Assembly (NCBI GenBank): GCA_013329135.1 | Contig: DUKU01000007.1 | Span: 11,157-20,984 of the forward strand | Reading direction: 5' to 3' | Source: Thermoplasmata archaeon | GTDB taxonomy: Archaea > Thermoplasmatota > Thermoplasmata > UBA10834 | Length of the DNA stretch: 9,828 nt | Part shown: piece after piece, positions 1 through 7,077 of the stretch | How positions within the stretch are numbered: position 1 is the first letter of the stretch | Layout: every line of letters begins with the position of its first letter | Program-made: the position numbers and the translations under genes | The notes under the pieces: model-generated | What the model saw: the letters and a program-made list of their open reading frames with translations, nothing else | The model's database searches: none | What the model was told of the DNA's origin: nothing

Positions 1-765
1 GAGTTGGAGCGTGTAGTGTCGGTGGTGGACGAGGTAAGACGCAGAGCGGAGTCGAAGGCCCGGTTCCACATGATGTCGACGAACAACTTCCTTTCGAATG
101 TGGGACTCGGCTCATCGGCTTCGGGGTTCGCCGCGCTCGCACTGGCGAGCAGCGAAGCCCTCGGCCTGTGTCTGACTCTTGAGCAGGTCTCCGTGATAGC
201 TCGGAGAGGGGCGGGGTCGGCCACTCGCTCGGTGACGGGCGGTTTCTCACGCTGGAAGGCTGGCCACGACGACGAGGAGTCGTATTCCTACCAGGTCGCG
301 TCAGAGGAGTTCGAGATGGGGATAGTTGTGGCGCTGGTCCCGGCGTTCAAGTACACTGAGAGTGCCCACAAGGCTGTTCTCGGATCACCCTTCTTCCACT
401 CGCGTCTCGCCTATGTCCACGGCGCGCTGGCGGAGATGGAGAGCGCGATCAAGAAGAAGGATATCGACCGGATCGGCATCCTGGCTGAGCGGGACTCGCT
501 CATTCTGCATGGGATAACGATGACCGGCCTGGACGAGATGATACTCTGGCGCCCGGATACTGTCAAGGTCATCCTCGAGGTCAGGAAGATGAGGGAGGAG
601 GGTCTGCCCGCGTATTTCTCAATAGACACGGGCGCAACCGTCTACGTCAACACGCATCCTTCGCGCACTGATGAGGTCGAGCAGAGGATTAAGGCCCTTG
701 GCATCGAGACGCTCAAGTGCGGTGTCGGCGGAAGCTCCAGGATAGTCAGAGAGCATCTCTTCTAG
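1..765 (+). CDS. mvaD: Diphosphomevalonate decarboxylase-family (GHMP superfamily) protein, 5' truncated
   Basis: The reading frame is open from the window edge to TAG at 763-765, so the true start lies upstream; the family is usually a little over 300 residues and roughly the first quarter is missing. Seen: the GHMP phosphate-binding loop GLGSSAS (bases 103-123) preceded by STNNF; the family block GAGSATRSVTGGFSRW; and SIDTGATVYV, whose Asp (bases 625-627) matches the catalytic Asp of mevalonate diphosphate decarboxylases; a Gly-rich CGVGGSSR lies near the C-terminus. Known: archaeal members include true MDD, haloarchaeal phosphomevalonate decarboxylase, and the Thermoplasma mevalonate-3-kinase and mevalonate-3,5-bisphosphate decarboxylase. 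They act in the cytosolic mevalonate route to isopentenyl diphosphate, which supplies archaeal membrane lipids. The sequence alone does not decide which reaction this one performs; the symbol denotes the family. Its stop abuts the stop of the opposite-strand gene. Confidence 0.85.
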   Translation, partial: ELERVVSVVDEVRRRAESKARFHMMSTNNFLSNVGLGSSASGFAALALASSEALGLCLTLEQVSVIARRGAGSATRSVTGGFSRWKAGHDDEESYSYQVASEEFEMGIVVALVPAFKYTESAHKAVLGSPFFHSRLAYVHGALAEMESAIKKKDIDRIGILAERDSLILHGITMTGLDEMILWRPDTVKVILEVRKMREEGLPAYFSIDTGATVYVNTHPSRTDEVEQRIKALGIETLKCGVGGSSRIVREHLF

Positions 766-1509
766 TCACTTGCCATTTGAACACTGCAGGTCGATAGCCT
801 CGTTGAGCGATATCTCGCCCACCGCAACTCTGGCCGCAAGTCCCTTCGAGACTGTGAGCCGGCCGTTGCTCTCGAGCCTGCTGAGTCTCTGGATGTTCCT
901 CAACTCGCCGTCGCATGGCTGTATCTTCTGCTTCTTAACGGGTCGGTACCCTGGAGTCATCGCGATCTCGACCGCCGCATCCTCATCCGGTGTCTCCGAA
1001 TCTGTGGTGGTGTTGCTCTCGTCGACAATCTCCAGTCTGTGTCCGCGGTCCCAAAGCCTGTTGAATATCCTGTTCCTGTTGGTCCTGTCGCCGTTGCCTA
1101 TCCTGACGAGCAGGTTCGTACACGGATACGCCTTCACGATGCGATCGATGATTTCGCTGACGCCTTCAGGGGAAGGTGCGATCGTGCGTGTCAGGACGGC
1201 TCCGTCCCCTATCGCCGCCACGCCGGGCCTGTGTCCGGGATCGACTCCTATGCACAGGCTCTCGACAGAGGCGTCCCCAGAGAGCAGCTTCAACGCCTTG
1301 GACACAGCCACATCCGGGTCGGGGTCCGTCACGACGTCGTCCAAGGAGACCCTCGCCTTCTCCCTCTCGGTCGAGATCACAACCCCGACATGGGCCGGGA
1401 CGGCGTCGTCGAAGTCGAGCGAGACATATTCGAGTCCCCTCTCTCTGAGCACCTCGAGCATCTCAAAATACGTCCTCGGGTCCTCAGTCAGGAGCCCTAT
1501 ACGTTTCAT
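766..1509 (-). CDS. Conserved archaeal RuvX/YqgF-like RNase H-fold protein of unknown function
   Basis: The protein has 247 residues. Residues 1-58 form a small alpha/beta N-terminal part (MKRIGLLTEDPRTYF...). From about residue 85 an RNase H-like core begins with IGVDPGHRPGVA (Asp90), then LLVRIGNG (133-140), VDESNTT (162-168) and DEDAAVEIA (175-183). This order and spacing resemble the RuvC/YqgF resolvase fold, in which acidic residues at these places bind metal. Residues 203-241 look like a helix-turn-helix tail (IQRLSRLESNGRLTVSKGLA). Inferred role: a nucleic-acid-related enzyme or binding protein; the substrate is unknown. ATG at 1509 is chosen over the frame extension to 1605 because a TATA element lies about 30 nt upstream and the extension overlaps dnaJ. 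There is no Shine-Dalgarno site, so the mRNA is probably leaderless. It lies 40 nt downstream of dnaJ on the same strand. Confidence 0.75.
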   Translation of the reverse strand: MKRIGLLTEDPRTYFEMLEVLRERGLEYVSLDFDDAVPAHVGVVISTEREKARVSLDDVVTDPDPDVAVSKALKLLSGDASVESLCIGVDPGHRPGVAAIGDGAVLTRTIAPSPEGVSEIIDRIVKAYPCTNLLVRIGNGDRTNRNRIFNRLWDRGHRLEIVDESNTTTDSETPDEDAAVEIAMTPGYRPVKKQKIQPCDGELRNIQRLSRLESNGRLTVSKGLAARVAVGEISLNEAIDLQCSNGK

Positions 1510-1534
1510 CTGATGGTGATTTGTGCCTGTCGGG

Positions 1535-1545
1535 ATAAATATTTT
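1535..1545 (-). promoter_or_regulatory. TATA box/BRE for the RNase H-fold gene
   Basis: On the minus strand the sequence reads GGGGAAAATATTTATCCCG. The AT-rich core is centred about 28-31 nt before the ATG at 1509, and the purine-rich GGGGAAAA just upstream fits a BRE. This predicts transcription starting within a few bases of the ATG. The element sits immediately behind the dnaJ stop codon (1550-1552), so the gene can be transcribed apart from the chaperone cluster. Confidence 0.6.
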
Positions 1546-1549
1546 CCCC

Positions 1550-2704
1550 TCAACCGCCTCTCCCGAACCTGCTGAACACCGACTTCCTCTTCGTCCCCTT
1601 GCCATAATCCCCGAGGGATTCCCCGAGCTTCTTCATCATGTTCCTCTGCTCGGCTGTGAGCTTCGCAGGCGTGACCACGGAGACCTTCACGAACTGGTCC
1701 CCTGTCCCGTACCCCCTCAGGTCCGGCATTCCCTTCCCCTTCAGCCTTAGCACGGTCCCGGTCTGCGTCCCCGCGGGAACGGTCACCCTTGCCGTTCCGT
1801 CTATGGTGGGCACGTCGACATCCGCCCCGAGGGCGGCTTGCGCGAATGTGACTGGCGCCTCGACCCACAGGTCGTGTCCATCCCTGTCGAAGACGGGATG
1901 GTCCTCTATGTGGATCACTATGTACAGATCCCCCGATGGCCCGCCGTTGGGCCCCGCCTCTCCAGCTCCCCGGATCCTGAGTCTCATGCCCTCCTCGGCG
2001 CCCTTGGGTATGGACACCTGGAGAGTCGAGGTCGTCTGGACCGATCCGGCGCCGTTGCAGTCTGGACACGGCTTCGTGACCTGTTTGCCACCACCCCTGC
2101 ATGTGGGACAGGCTGAGATCGTGACGAACGAAGTGTAGCCGCGCTTCTGTCCCCTCTGAACCTGGCCGCTACCCTTGCACGTGGGACAGGTCTTCATGTC
2201 CCCCGGCTTCGCCCCCATGCCCCCGCAAGTCTTGCATGACACGCTGTGGGGCACCCTGATGTCCTTCTCGACCCCGGCTGCTGCATCCTCAAGGGTGACC
2301 TCGATGTCGTACCTGAGGGACCTGCCCTCCTGCGGACCGGACCTCCGCTGCCCGCCGCCGAAGAACTGGTCGAATATGCTGCCTCCGAACCCTCCGGAGT
2401 TGCCGAATATGTCGCTTATGTCTCCGTAATGGGTGAAGTCGGACCAGTCAAACCCGCCGCCCTTGAAAGTGCTCTGGACGCCCTCGTGCCCGAACTGGTC
2501 GTACCTCTGCTTCTTCTCGTCATCCGCGAGGACTTCGTAGGCCTCCGAGAGTTCCTTGAACTTCTCCTCTGCCTCCTTGGTCTTCTCCTTGTTCATGTCC
2601 GGATGGTACTTCATGGCCAGCTTTCTGTAGGCCTTCTTGATGTCGTCCTTCGAGGCGGTCCGCTGGACCCCTAGCGTGTCGTAATAGTCTCTTTTCGCGG
2701 CCAT
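1550..2704 (-). CDS. dnaJ: Chaperone protein DnaJ (Hsp40), full-length type I
   Basis: This co-chaperone delivers unfolded substrates to DnaK and stimulates its ATPase in the cytosol. The protein has 384 residues with every type I domain present: J-domain (about 4-70) with the HPD triad at 34-36; Gly/Phe-rich linker (about 72-118, including FFGGG); a zinc-binding domain with four CxxCxGxG repeats (CKTCGGMG at 157, CPTCKGSG at 173, CPTCRGGG at 199, CPDCNGAG at 213); and a beta-sandwich substrate domain to the C-terminus. The start at 2704 is supported by the N-terminal MAAKRDYYDTLGV and by GGGAG at 2716-2712, 7 nt upstream. It is separated from dnaK by 82 nt with no evident TATA box, so co-transcription from upstream is likely. 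The length is normal for the family. Confidence 0.98.
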   Translation of the reverse strand: MAAKRDYYDTLGVQRTASKDDIKKAYRKLAMKYHPDMNKEKTKEAEEKFKELSEAYEVLADDEKKQRYDQFGHEGVQSTFKGGGFDWSDFTHYGDISDIFGNSGGFGGSIFDQFFGGGQRRSGPQEGRSLRYDIEVTLEDAAAGVEKDIRVPHSVSCKTCGGMGAKPGDMKTCPTCKGSGQVQRGQKRGYTSFVTISACPTCRGGGKQVTKPCPDCNGAGSVQTTSTLQVSIPKGAEEGMRLRIRGAGEAGPNGGPSGDLYIVIHIEDHPVFDRDGHDLWVEAPVTFAQAALGADVDVPTIDGTARVTVPAGTQTGTVLRLKGKGMPDLRGYGTGDQFVKVSVVTPAKLTAEQRNMMKKLGESLGDYGKGTKRKSVFSRFGRGG

Positions 2705-2786
2705 CTGACGTCTCCCGGTGACATGGGCCGTTCGTCCGGCTCAGCACGAGTAACGGGTGAAGGATGAAAGAGGTTTCGGAACGCCG
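2705..2786 (-). promoter_or_regulatory. dnaK-dnaJ intergenic leader with dnaJ ribosome-binding site
   Basis: These 82 nt hold a Shine-Dalgarno sequence GGGAG (rc of 2712-2716), 7 nt before the dnaJ ATG. On the transcribed strand I see a pyrimidine-rich stretch (CCTCTTTC) just after the dnaK stop but no convincing TATA box, hairpin or T-run. The simplest reading is that dnaJ is read through from dnaK, although a weak promoter or partial terminator cannot be excluded. Confidence 0.5.
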
Positions 2787-4676
2787 TCACTTCTTGTCGT
2801 CATCGACGATCTTGTACTCGGCGTCCACGAAGCCTTCCTCGCCGCCGGATGGACCCTGGGCTTCGTCCTGGCTTGGCGGGGGTGCCTGTTGGGCCTGCTG
2901 AGACGCTTGCTGCTGCTGGGCCGCCTCGTAGACCCTCTTGCCGACCTCCAAGAGCGCCTTCTCGAGCTCGTCGAGCTTCTGCTTGATCAGGACGAGGTCG
3001 TCGGAAGGCACCGCGGCCTTCAGCTCCTCGGCCATCTTCGTGAGCTTCTCCTTGAGGTCCGGGGCGATCTTGTCGCCCATCTCCTCGATGATGTGAGCGA
3101 CCTCGTACGCCTTCTGCTCCGCGCGGTTCTTCAGCTCGGCCTTCTCCTTCCTCTTGCGGTCTTCGTCCGCGAACTTCTCGGCGTCCTTCACCATGCGCTC
3201 GACATCGTCCTTCCCGAGCTTCGTGGTCGCGGTGATGGTGATCTTCTGCTCCTTGCCAGTGCCGAGGTCCTTCGCCTTCACGTCTATGATGCCGTTGGCG
3301 TCTATGTCGAACGTGACCTCTACCTGGGGGAGACCCCTGGGGGCCGGCGCTATGCCGATGAGGTGGAACCTGCCCAGGGTGACGTTGTCAGATGCCATCG
3401 GCCTCTCGCCCTGGAGCACGTGTATCTCGACGCTGGTCTGACCGTCAGTGGCGGTCGTGAATATCTCGCTCTTCCTCGTGGGGATGGTCGTGTTCCTCTC
3501 GATGAGTTTGTGGAACACGCTGCCCATCGTCTCTACGCCTAGTGAGAGCGGTGTGACGTCGAGCAGCAGGATGTCCTTCACGCTGCCTTCTATGATCCCT
3601 CCCTGTATCGCCGCGCCCATGGCCACGCACTCCATAGGGTCCACTCCGCGCACGATCTTCGAACCTACGATGCCCTCGACGAACCGCTGCACCATGGGCA
3701 TCCTTGTCGGCCCTCCGACGAGGATGACCTTGTCTATGCTCTCCGAGGACAGCTTCCCGTCCTGGATGGCCTGCATCGTGGGACCCCTGCAGCGCTCGAC
3801 TACTGGCTTGACGAGCTCCTCGAGCTTCGCCCTCGTCAGCTTCATGGCTAGGTGCCTCGGGCCTGATGCATCCGCGCTCACGTAGGGGAGGTTGATCTCC
3901 GTCTCGAGCGTCGAGGACAGCTCTATCTTGGCCTTCTCGACCGCCTCCCTGACGCGCTGGACGGCCATCCTGTCCTTCGAGATGTCTATGCCTGTGTCGG
4001 CCTTGAACTCCTTTGAGATGTACTCTACGAGCAGGTTGTCCATGTCAGTGCCGCCCAGCTGCGTGTCGCCGCTGGTGGATATGACCTCGAACACTCCCTG
4101 ACCGAACTCCATGATTGTGACATCCAGCGTCCCGCCGCCGAGGTCGAACACGAGTATCTTCTGCTCGCTCTCCGATTTGTCGAGGCCGTACGCCAGCGCA
4201 GCCGCCGTGGGCTCGTTTATGATCCTGACGACTTCGAGCCCGGCGATGGTCCCTGCGTCCTTCGTCGCCTGCCTCTGGTTGTCGTTGAAGTACGCGGGCA
4301 CCGTGATGACCGCCTTCTCGACCTTCGAGCCAAGGTACGCCTCGGCGTCCCTCTTGATCTTCTGGAGTATGAACGCTGATACCTGCTGAGGCGTGTACTC
4401 CTTGCCGTGGACCTGGACCTTGTGGTCCGTGCCCATCTTCCTCTTGATCGCCATCACGGTCCCCTCTGGGTTGGAGACCGCCTGGCGCCTTGCCGGCTCT
4501 CCCACGAGCATCTGCCCGTCCTTCGTGAACGCGACATACGACGGGAACGCCTTGCCTCCCAGGCTCGTCCCCTCCGCGCTCGGTACTATCGTGGGCCTGC
4601 CGCCCTCCACGACCGCGGCCGCTGAGTTGCTCGTGCCGAGGTCGATGCCTATGATCTTTCCCTTAGACTCTGCCAT
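2787..4676 (-). CDS. dnaK: Molecular chaperone DnaK (Hsp70)
   Basis: This is an ATP-dependent cytosolic Hsp70 that binds exposed hydrophobic segments of proteins and cycles with DnaJ and GrpE. The protein has 629 residues. The nucleotide-binding domain has phosphate-1 GIDLGTSNSA (10-19), phosphate-2 FDLGGGTLDV (177-186) and the adenosine motif ILVGGPTRMP (318-327). The interdomain linker LLLDVTPLSLG is at 370-380, the substrate-binding beta domain at about 385-490, and the helical lid follows. A Gln-rich linker (586-598) leads to the conserved acidic end EGFVDAEYKIVDDD. After AIKRKMGTD the sequence runs straight to GKEYTPQQVSA, so the roughly 23-residue insertion of proteobacterial DnaK is absent, as in Gram-positive and other archaeal copies. 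The start is fixed by GAGGTGA, 7 nt upstream. Archaeal dnaK is generally regarded as acquired from bacteria. Confidence 0.98.
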   Translation of the reverse strand: MAESKGKIIGIDLGTSNSAAAVVEGGRPTIVPSAEGTSLGGKAFPSYVAFTKDGQMLVGEPARRQAVSNPEGTVMAIKRKMGTDHKVQVHGKEYTPQQVSAFILQKIKRDAEAYLGSKVEKAVITVPAYFNDNQRQATKDAGTIAGLEVVRIINEPTAAALAYGLDKSESEQKILVFDLGGGTLDVTIMEFGQGVFEVISTSGDTQLGGTDMDNLLVEYISKEFKADTGIDISKDRMAVQRVREAVEKAKIELSSTLETEINLPYVSADASGPRHLAMKLTRAKLEELVKPVVERCRGPTMQAIQDGKLSSESIDKVILVGGPTRMPMVQRFVEGIVGSKIVRGVDPMECVAMGAAIQGGIIEGSVKDILLLDVTPLSLGVETMGSVFHKLIERNTTIPTRKSEIFTTATDGQTSVEIHVLQGERPMASDNVTLGRFHLIGIAPAPRGLPQVEVTFDIDANGIIDVKAKDLGTGKEQKITITATTKLGKDDVERMVKDAEKFADEDRKRKEKAELKNRAEQKAYEVAHIIEEMGDKIAPDLKEKLTKMAEELKAAVPSDDLVLIKQKLDELEKALLEVGKRVYEAAQQQQASQQAQQAPPPSQDEAQGPSGGEEGFVDAEYKIVDDDKK

Positions 4677-4679
4677 TGC

Positions 4680-5261
4680 TCATTCACCTCTCTCTTCCGA
4701 TTGTGATTCCTGTGTATCGTGAGTATCTTCAGTCCCTGTCTTCACGCTCTTGGAGACCTTGACCTTGGCCGCGCGTATGACCTTGGGCCCGAACGCGTAC
4801 CCTTTCTGGTACACCTCGAGTATCCTTCCGTCGTCCATGTCATCGCGATCCTCGCGCATGATGGCCTCGTGCTCGAACGGGTCGAACTGTCCGTCGGCCC
4901 TGACCTCCCTCAACCCCTGCCTCTGGAGTGTCTGGACGAGCTGTTTGTGTATGCTCTCGAGTCCTTTCCTGAGCGGTTCGGGGTATTCGTTCTTCTCCGC
5001 GTCCTCGAGGGCCTTGTCGAATGTGTCCATGAGCGCTAGGAGGTCGCGCACGACACTCTCCGCGCCAGCCTTGGCCTTCTCGGCCCCCTCTCTGAGGACC
5101 CGCTTCTTGTAGTTCTCGAACTCCGCCTGGAGGCGTTTCAGGTCGTCCGTGAGCTCGTCGATCCTCCTGTCCCTCTCCGCGATTGGGTCGGACGGAGGTG
5201 CCTCCTTCGTCTCCTGTTCGTTGTCGGGCATGTCGAGCTCGCCCGCGTCCTCGTCAGCCAT
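4680..5261 (-). CDS. grpE: Nucleotide exchange factor GrpE
   Basis: GrpE is the ADP-release factor for DnaK and acts as a dimer in the cytosol. The protein has 193 residues. An acidic, probably disordered N-terminus (1-27) is followed by a long helix with coiled-coil character (about 28-75, with the family block LQAEFENYKKR at 44-54), a helical dimer region (75-118), and the beta-wing that touches DnaK, with FDPFEHEAI (126-134) and the signature VYQKGYAFGPKVIRAAKVKVS (150-170). The C-terminal tail is rich in Thr, Ser, Glu and Gln. The start at 5261 is supported by GGAGG at 5275-5271, 9 nt upstream. It is the first gene of the grpE-dnaK-dnaJ run and lies 87 nt behind the thermosome gene on the same strand. 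Confidence 0.96.
   Translation of the reverse strand: MADEDAGELDMPDNEQETKEAPPSDPIAERDRRIDELTDDLKRLQAEFENYKKRVLREGAEKAKAGAESVVRDLLALMDTFDKALEDAEKNEYPEPLRKGLESIHKQLVQTLQRQGLREVRADGQFDPFEHEAIMREDRDDMDDGRILEVYQKGYAFGPKVIRAAKVKVSKSVKTGTEDTHDTQESQSEERGE
4684..4690 (-). promoter_or_regulatory. Strong dnaK Shine-Dalgarno site inside the grpE 3' end
   Basis: The minus strand carries GAGGTGA, a seven-base match to the anti-Shine-Dalgarno end of 16S rRNA, 7 nt before the dnaK ATG. It lies within the last codons of grpE, which stops 3 nt before that ATG. This arrangement suggests translational coupling, so that dnaK is loaded by ribosomes finishing grpE. Confidence 0.8.
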
Positions 5262-5348
5262 CAGTGGTAGCCTCCAGCGGGTTCACGGGCATGTTGGGCC
5301 CGCGTTTCGAACTTGAAAGGTTTTGGGAAAGGGGTTTGGGGATGGACT
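5262..5348 (-). promoter_or_regulatory. grpE upstream region: ribosome-binding site, small hairpin, inverted repeat
   Basis: This is the 87-nt gap between the thermosome stop and the grpE start. It contains GGAGG (rc of 5271-5275) as ribosome-binding site; a 5-bp stem CGGGC/GCCCG (5286-5290 with 5298-5302, 7-nt loop) in the presumed leader; an inverted repeat TTTC..GAAA (5305-5318, 5 of 7 pairs) around a TTCGAA core; and a pyrimidine-rich stretch after the thermosome stop that could act as a weak archaeal terminator. No good TATA box is visible. The degenerate CTTTCAAG is the only AT-leaning candidate at a plausible distance, so the promoter assignment is tentative. Confidence 0.4.
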
Positions 5349-6980
5349 TCAGTCCATGTCTCCCATGTCGCCGGGGCCAGGTCCCTGCGGGCCCTTCGGG
5401 CTGCCGCCCTTCGACGCTATCACATCATCGATCCTGAGGATCATGACGGCCGCGTCCGTGGCGGAGCTGATGGCCTGCCTGCCGACCCTTATCGGCTCAA
5501 GGACCTTCTCCTTCTTCATGTCGGTGATCTTGCCCGTGAAGACATTGACGCCAGCGTTCTTCTTGCCCGCCTTGTGCGCCTGCCTCAGTTCGATCAGGAT
5601 ATCGATCGGGTCCAGGCCAGCGTTCTCAGCCAGCGCCGTCGGTATGACCTCGAGCGCGGATGCGAACGCGTCTATGGCGATCTGCTCCCTGCCGCCGACT
5701 GATGCCGCGAAGTCCCTCAGCCTGAGAGCTAGCTCGGTCGCTGCGGAGCCGCCGCCCGTGACAAGCTTTCCGTCCTCGAAGGCGACCGCGACAACGCTGA
5801 TGGCGTCGTTCAGCGACCTGTCGATCTCGTCCACGACATGCTCGGTGCCGCCCCTGATCAGTACGGAGACGGCCTTCGGGTTCTTGCAGCCGGTGACGAA
5901 TGTCATCCTGTCGTCCGCGATCTTCTTCTCCTCGACGAGGTTCGCCACGCCGAGGTCGTCCGCCCTGAGGTCGTCCAGCTTCGTGACCAGGTTGGCGCCA
6001 GTGGCCTTCGCAAGCTTCTCCATGTCGCTCTTCTTGACCCTGCGCACGGCGTAGATGCCTGCCTTGGACAGGTAGTGCTGTGCGAGGTCGTCGATGCCCT
6101 TCTGGCAGAACAGCACGGTCGCTCCGGACTTCTTCACGGTGTCGACCATCTTCTTGAGCATGTTCTCCTCTTCCTCGAGGAACGCATGCAGCTGGCTCGG
6201 ATCCGTGATCTCGATCTTGGCGTCAATCTCGGTCTTCTTGACCTCGAGCGCCGAATCGACGAGGGCGATCTTGGCCTTCTCGACCTTCTTCGGCATCGCT
6301 GGGTGCACGGCTTCCTTGTCGACTATGATGCCTGAGATCATCGTCGTGTCGTCCATCGATCCACCCTGCTTCTTGACGATCTGGATGTTGTCGTCGTCGA
6401 CCGTCCATGTCCCGTCATCCTTCTTCTCGGCAACGGCGGTCACGGCATCGACAGCCACCTTGGCCAGGAGCTCCCTGGACGCGGCGACGCTCTTCGATAT
6501 CATCGAGGTCTTCGCTATGTCCATGAGCGTCTCCTTGTCGTTCGGGGACACCTTGATCGCGACCTCCTCGAGATACTCCTTCGCCTTGTTGGCCGCGAGC
6601 CTGTAGCCTCCAGATATGACCGTCGGGTGGACATTCTGCTCGATGAGCCCCTCGGCCTTCTTCAGCAGCTCACCGGCGAGGATTACCGCAGTCGTCGTCC
6701 CGTCGCCGCACTCCTCGTCCTGGGTCTTAGCGACCTCGACGATCATCTTGGCTGCGGGGTGCTCTACATCTATCTCCTTCAGTATGGTGACGCCATCGTT
6801 GGTGATCACCACATCGCCCATGCTGTCGACGAGCATCTTGTCCATGCCCCTCGGGCCCAACGTGCTCCTGACGGCATCGGCTATGGCCCTGGCTGCAGTG
6901 ATGTTGTTGAACTGCGCGCCCTTGCCCTTGTCCCTCTTCGTTCCTTCTTTCAGTATATAAATCGGTGTTTGGCCTATCAT
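5349..6980 (-). CDS. ths: Thermosome subunit (group II chaperonin)
   Basis: This is a subunit of the archaeal double-ring ATP-dependent folding chamber, related to eukaryotic CCT, which works without a GroES cap. The protein has 543 residues, the usual length. Seen: N-terminal PIYILKEGTKRDKGK; LGPRGMDKMLVD (41-52); TNDGVTIL with Asp62; the nucleotide-binding GDGTTT (92-97); apical domain from about 200 to 370, with the helical-protrusion region at 245-290; SLNDA with the ATPase Asp392; VTGGGSAA (407-414); and a flexible Gly/Pro/Asp/Met tail (PQGPGPGDMGDMD) typical of thermosome C-termini. The start at 6980 is supported by GGGAGG at 6992-6987, 6 nt upstream. Alpha versus beta subunit type cannot be told from one copy. 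It lies directly upstream of grpE-dnaK-dnaJ and has its own TATA boxes. Confidence 0.98.
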   Translation of the reverse strand: MIGQTPIYILKEGTKRDKGKGAQFNNITAARAIADAVRSTLGPRGMDKMLVDSMGDVVITNDGVTILKEIDVEHPAAKMIVEVAKTQDEECGDGTTTAVILAGELLKKAEGLIEQNVHPTVISGGYRLAANKAKEYLEEVAIKVSPNDKETLMDIAKTSMISKSVAASRELLAKVAVDAVTAVAEKKDDGTWTVDDDNIQIVKKQGGSMDDTTMISGIIVDKEAVHPAMPKKVEKAKIALVDSALEVKKTEIDAKIEITDPSQLHAFLEEEENMLKKMVDTVKKSGATVLFCQKGIDDLAQHYLSKAGIYAVRRVKKSDMEKLAKATGANLVTKLDDLRADDLGVANLVEEKKIADDRMTFVTGCKNPKAVSVLIRGGTEHVVDEIDRSLNDAISVVAVAFEDGKLVTGGGSAATELALRLRDFAASVGGREQIAIDAFASALEVIPTALAENAGLDPIDILIELRQAHKAGKKNAGVNVFTGKITDMKKEKVLEPIRVGRQAISSATDAAVMILRIDDVIASKGGSPKGPQGPGPGDMGDMD

Positions 6981-7077
6981 TTCATGCCTCCCTACTCTAT
7001 CTGGATTGACCAGTCTCGCGCCCTTCCATTTGCGGGGTAGGGTTTCGTATATGTTAGTACTTCTATATAACCGTTAT
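6981..7077 (-). promoter_or_regulatory. Thermosome promoter and leader
   Basis: On the minus strand the best TATA box is TTATATAG (7070-7063), predicting transcription from about 7040 and a leader near 60 nt. A second candidate, CATATACG (7053-7046), would give a leader of about 45 nt. The leader ends with a strong Shine-Dalgarno GGGAGG at 6992-6987. A long leader with a ribosome-binding site contrasts with the nearly leaderless start predicted for the divergent gene. Confidence 0.6.

Noticed and set aside
770..1513. 247-codon open frame on the plus strand opposite the RNase H-fold gene
   Set aside because: It is an antisense shadow: low-complexity Ser/Leu/Pro product, no domain motifs, no ribosome-binding site, and the minus-strand frame has clear motifs and a promoter.
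1510..1605. N-terminal extension of the RNase H-fold protein by 32 codons
   Set aside because: It overlaps the dnaJ 3' end and passes through the TATA element; its residues are dnaJ codons read in another frame.
1506..2102. 198-codon minus-strand frame overlapping dnaJ
   Set aside because: An Arg/Gly-rich out-of-frame reading of dnaJ codons with no recognisable domain.
2757..3542. 261-codon plus-strand open frame opposite dnaK
   Set aside because: Its Leu/Arg/Val-rich product is what the complement of GC-rich, charged helical DnaK codons gives. dnaK is unambiguous here.
5262..5348. Search for a bacterial CIRCE element before grpE
   Set aside because: No TTAGCACTC/GAGTGCTAA arms or close variants are present here or before dnaK or dnaJ.
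7053..7071. GTTA-N11-TAAC inverted repeat over the thermosome TATA box
   Set aside because: Arms are only four bases, the spacing and orientation differ from the HSR1 site, and AT-rich promoters yield such repeats by chance.
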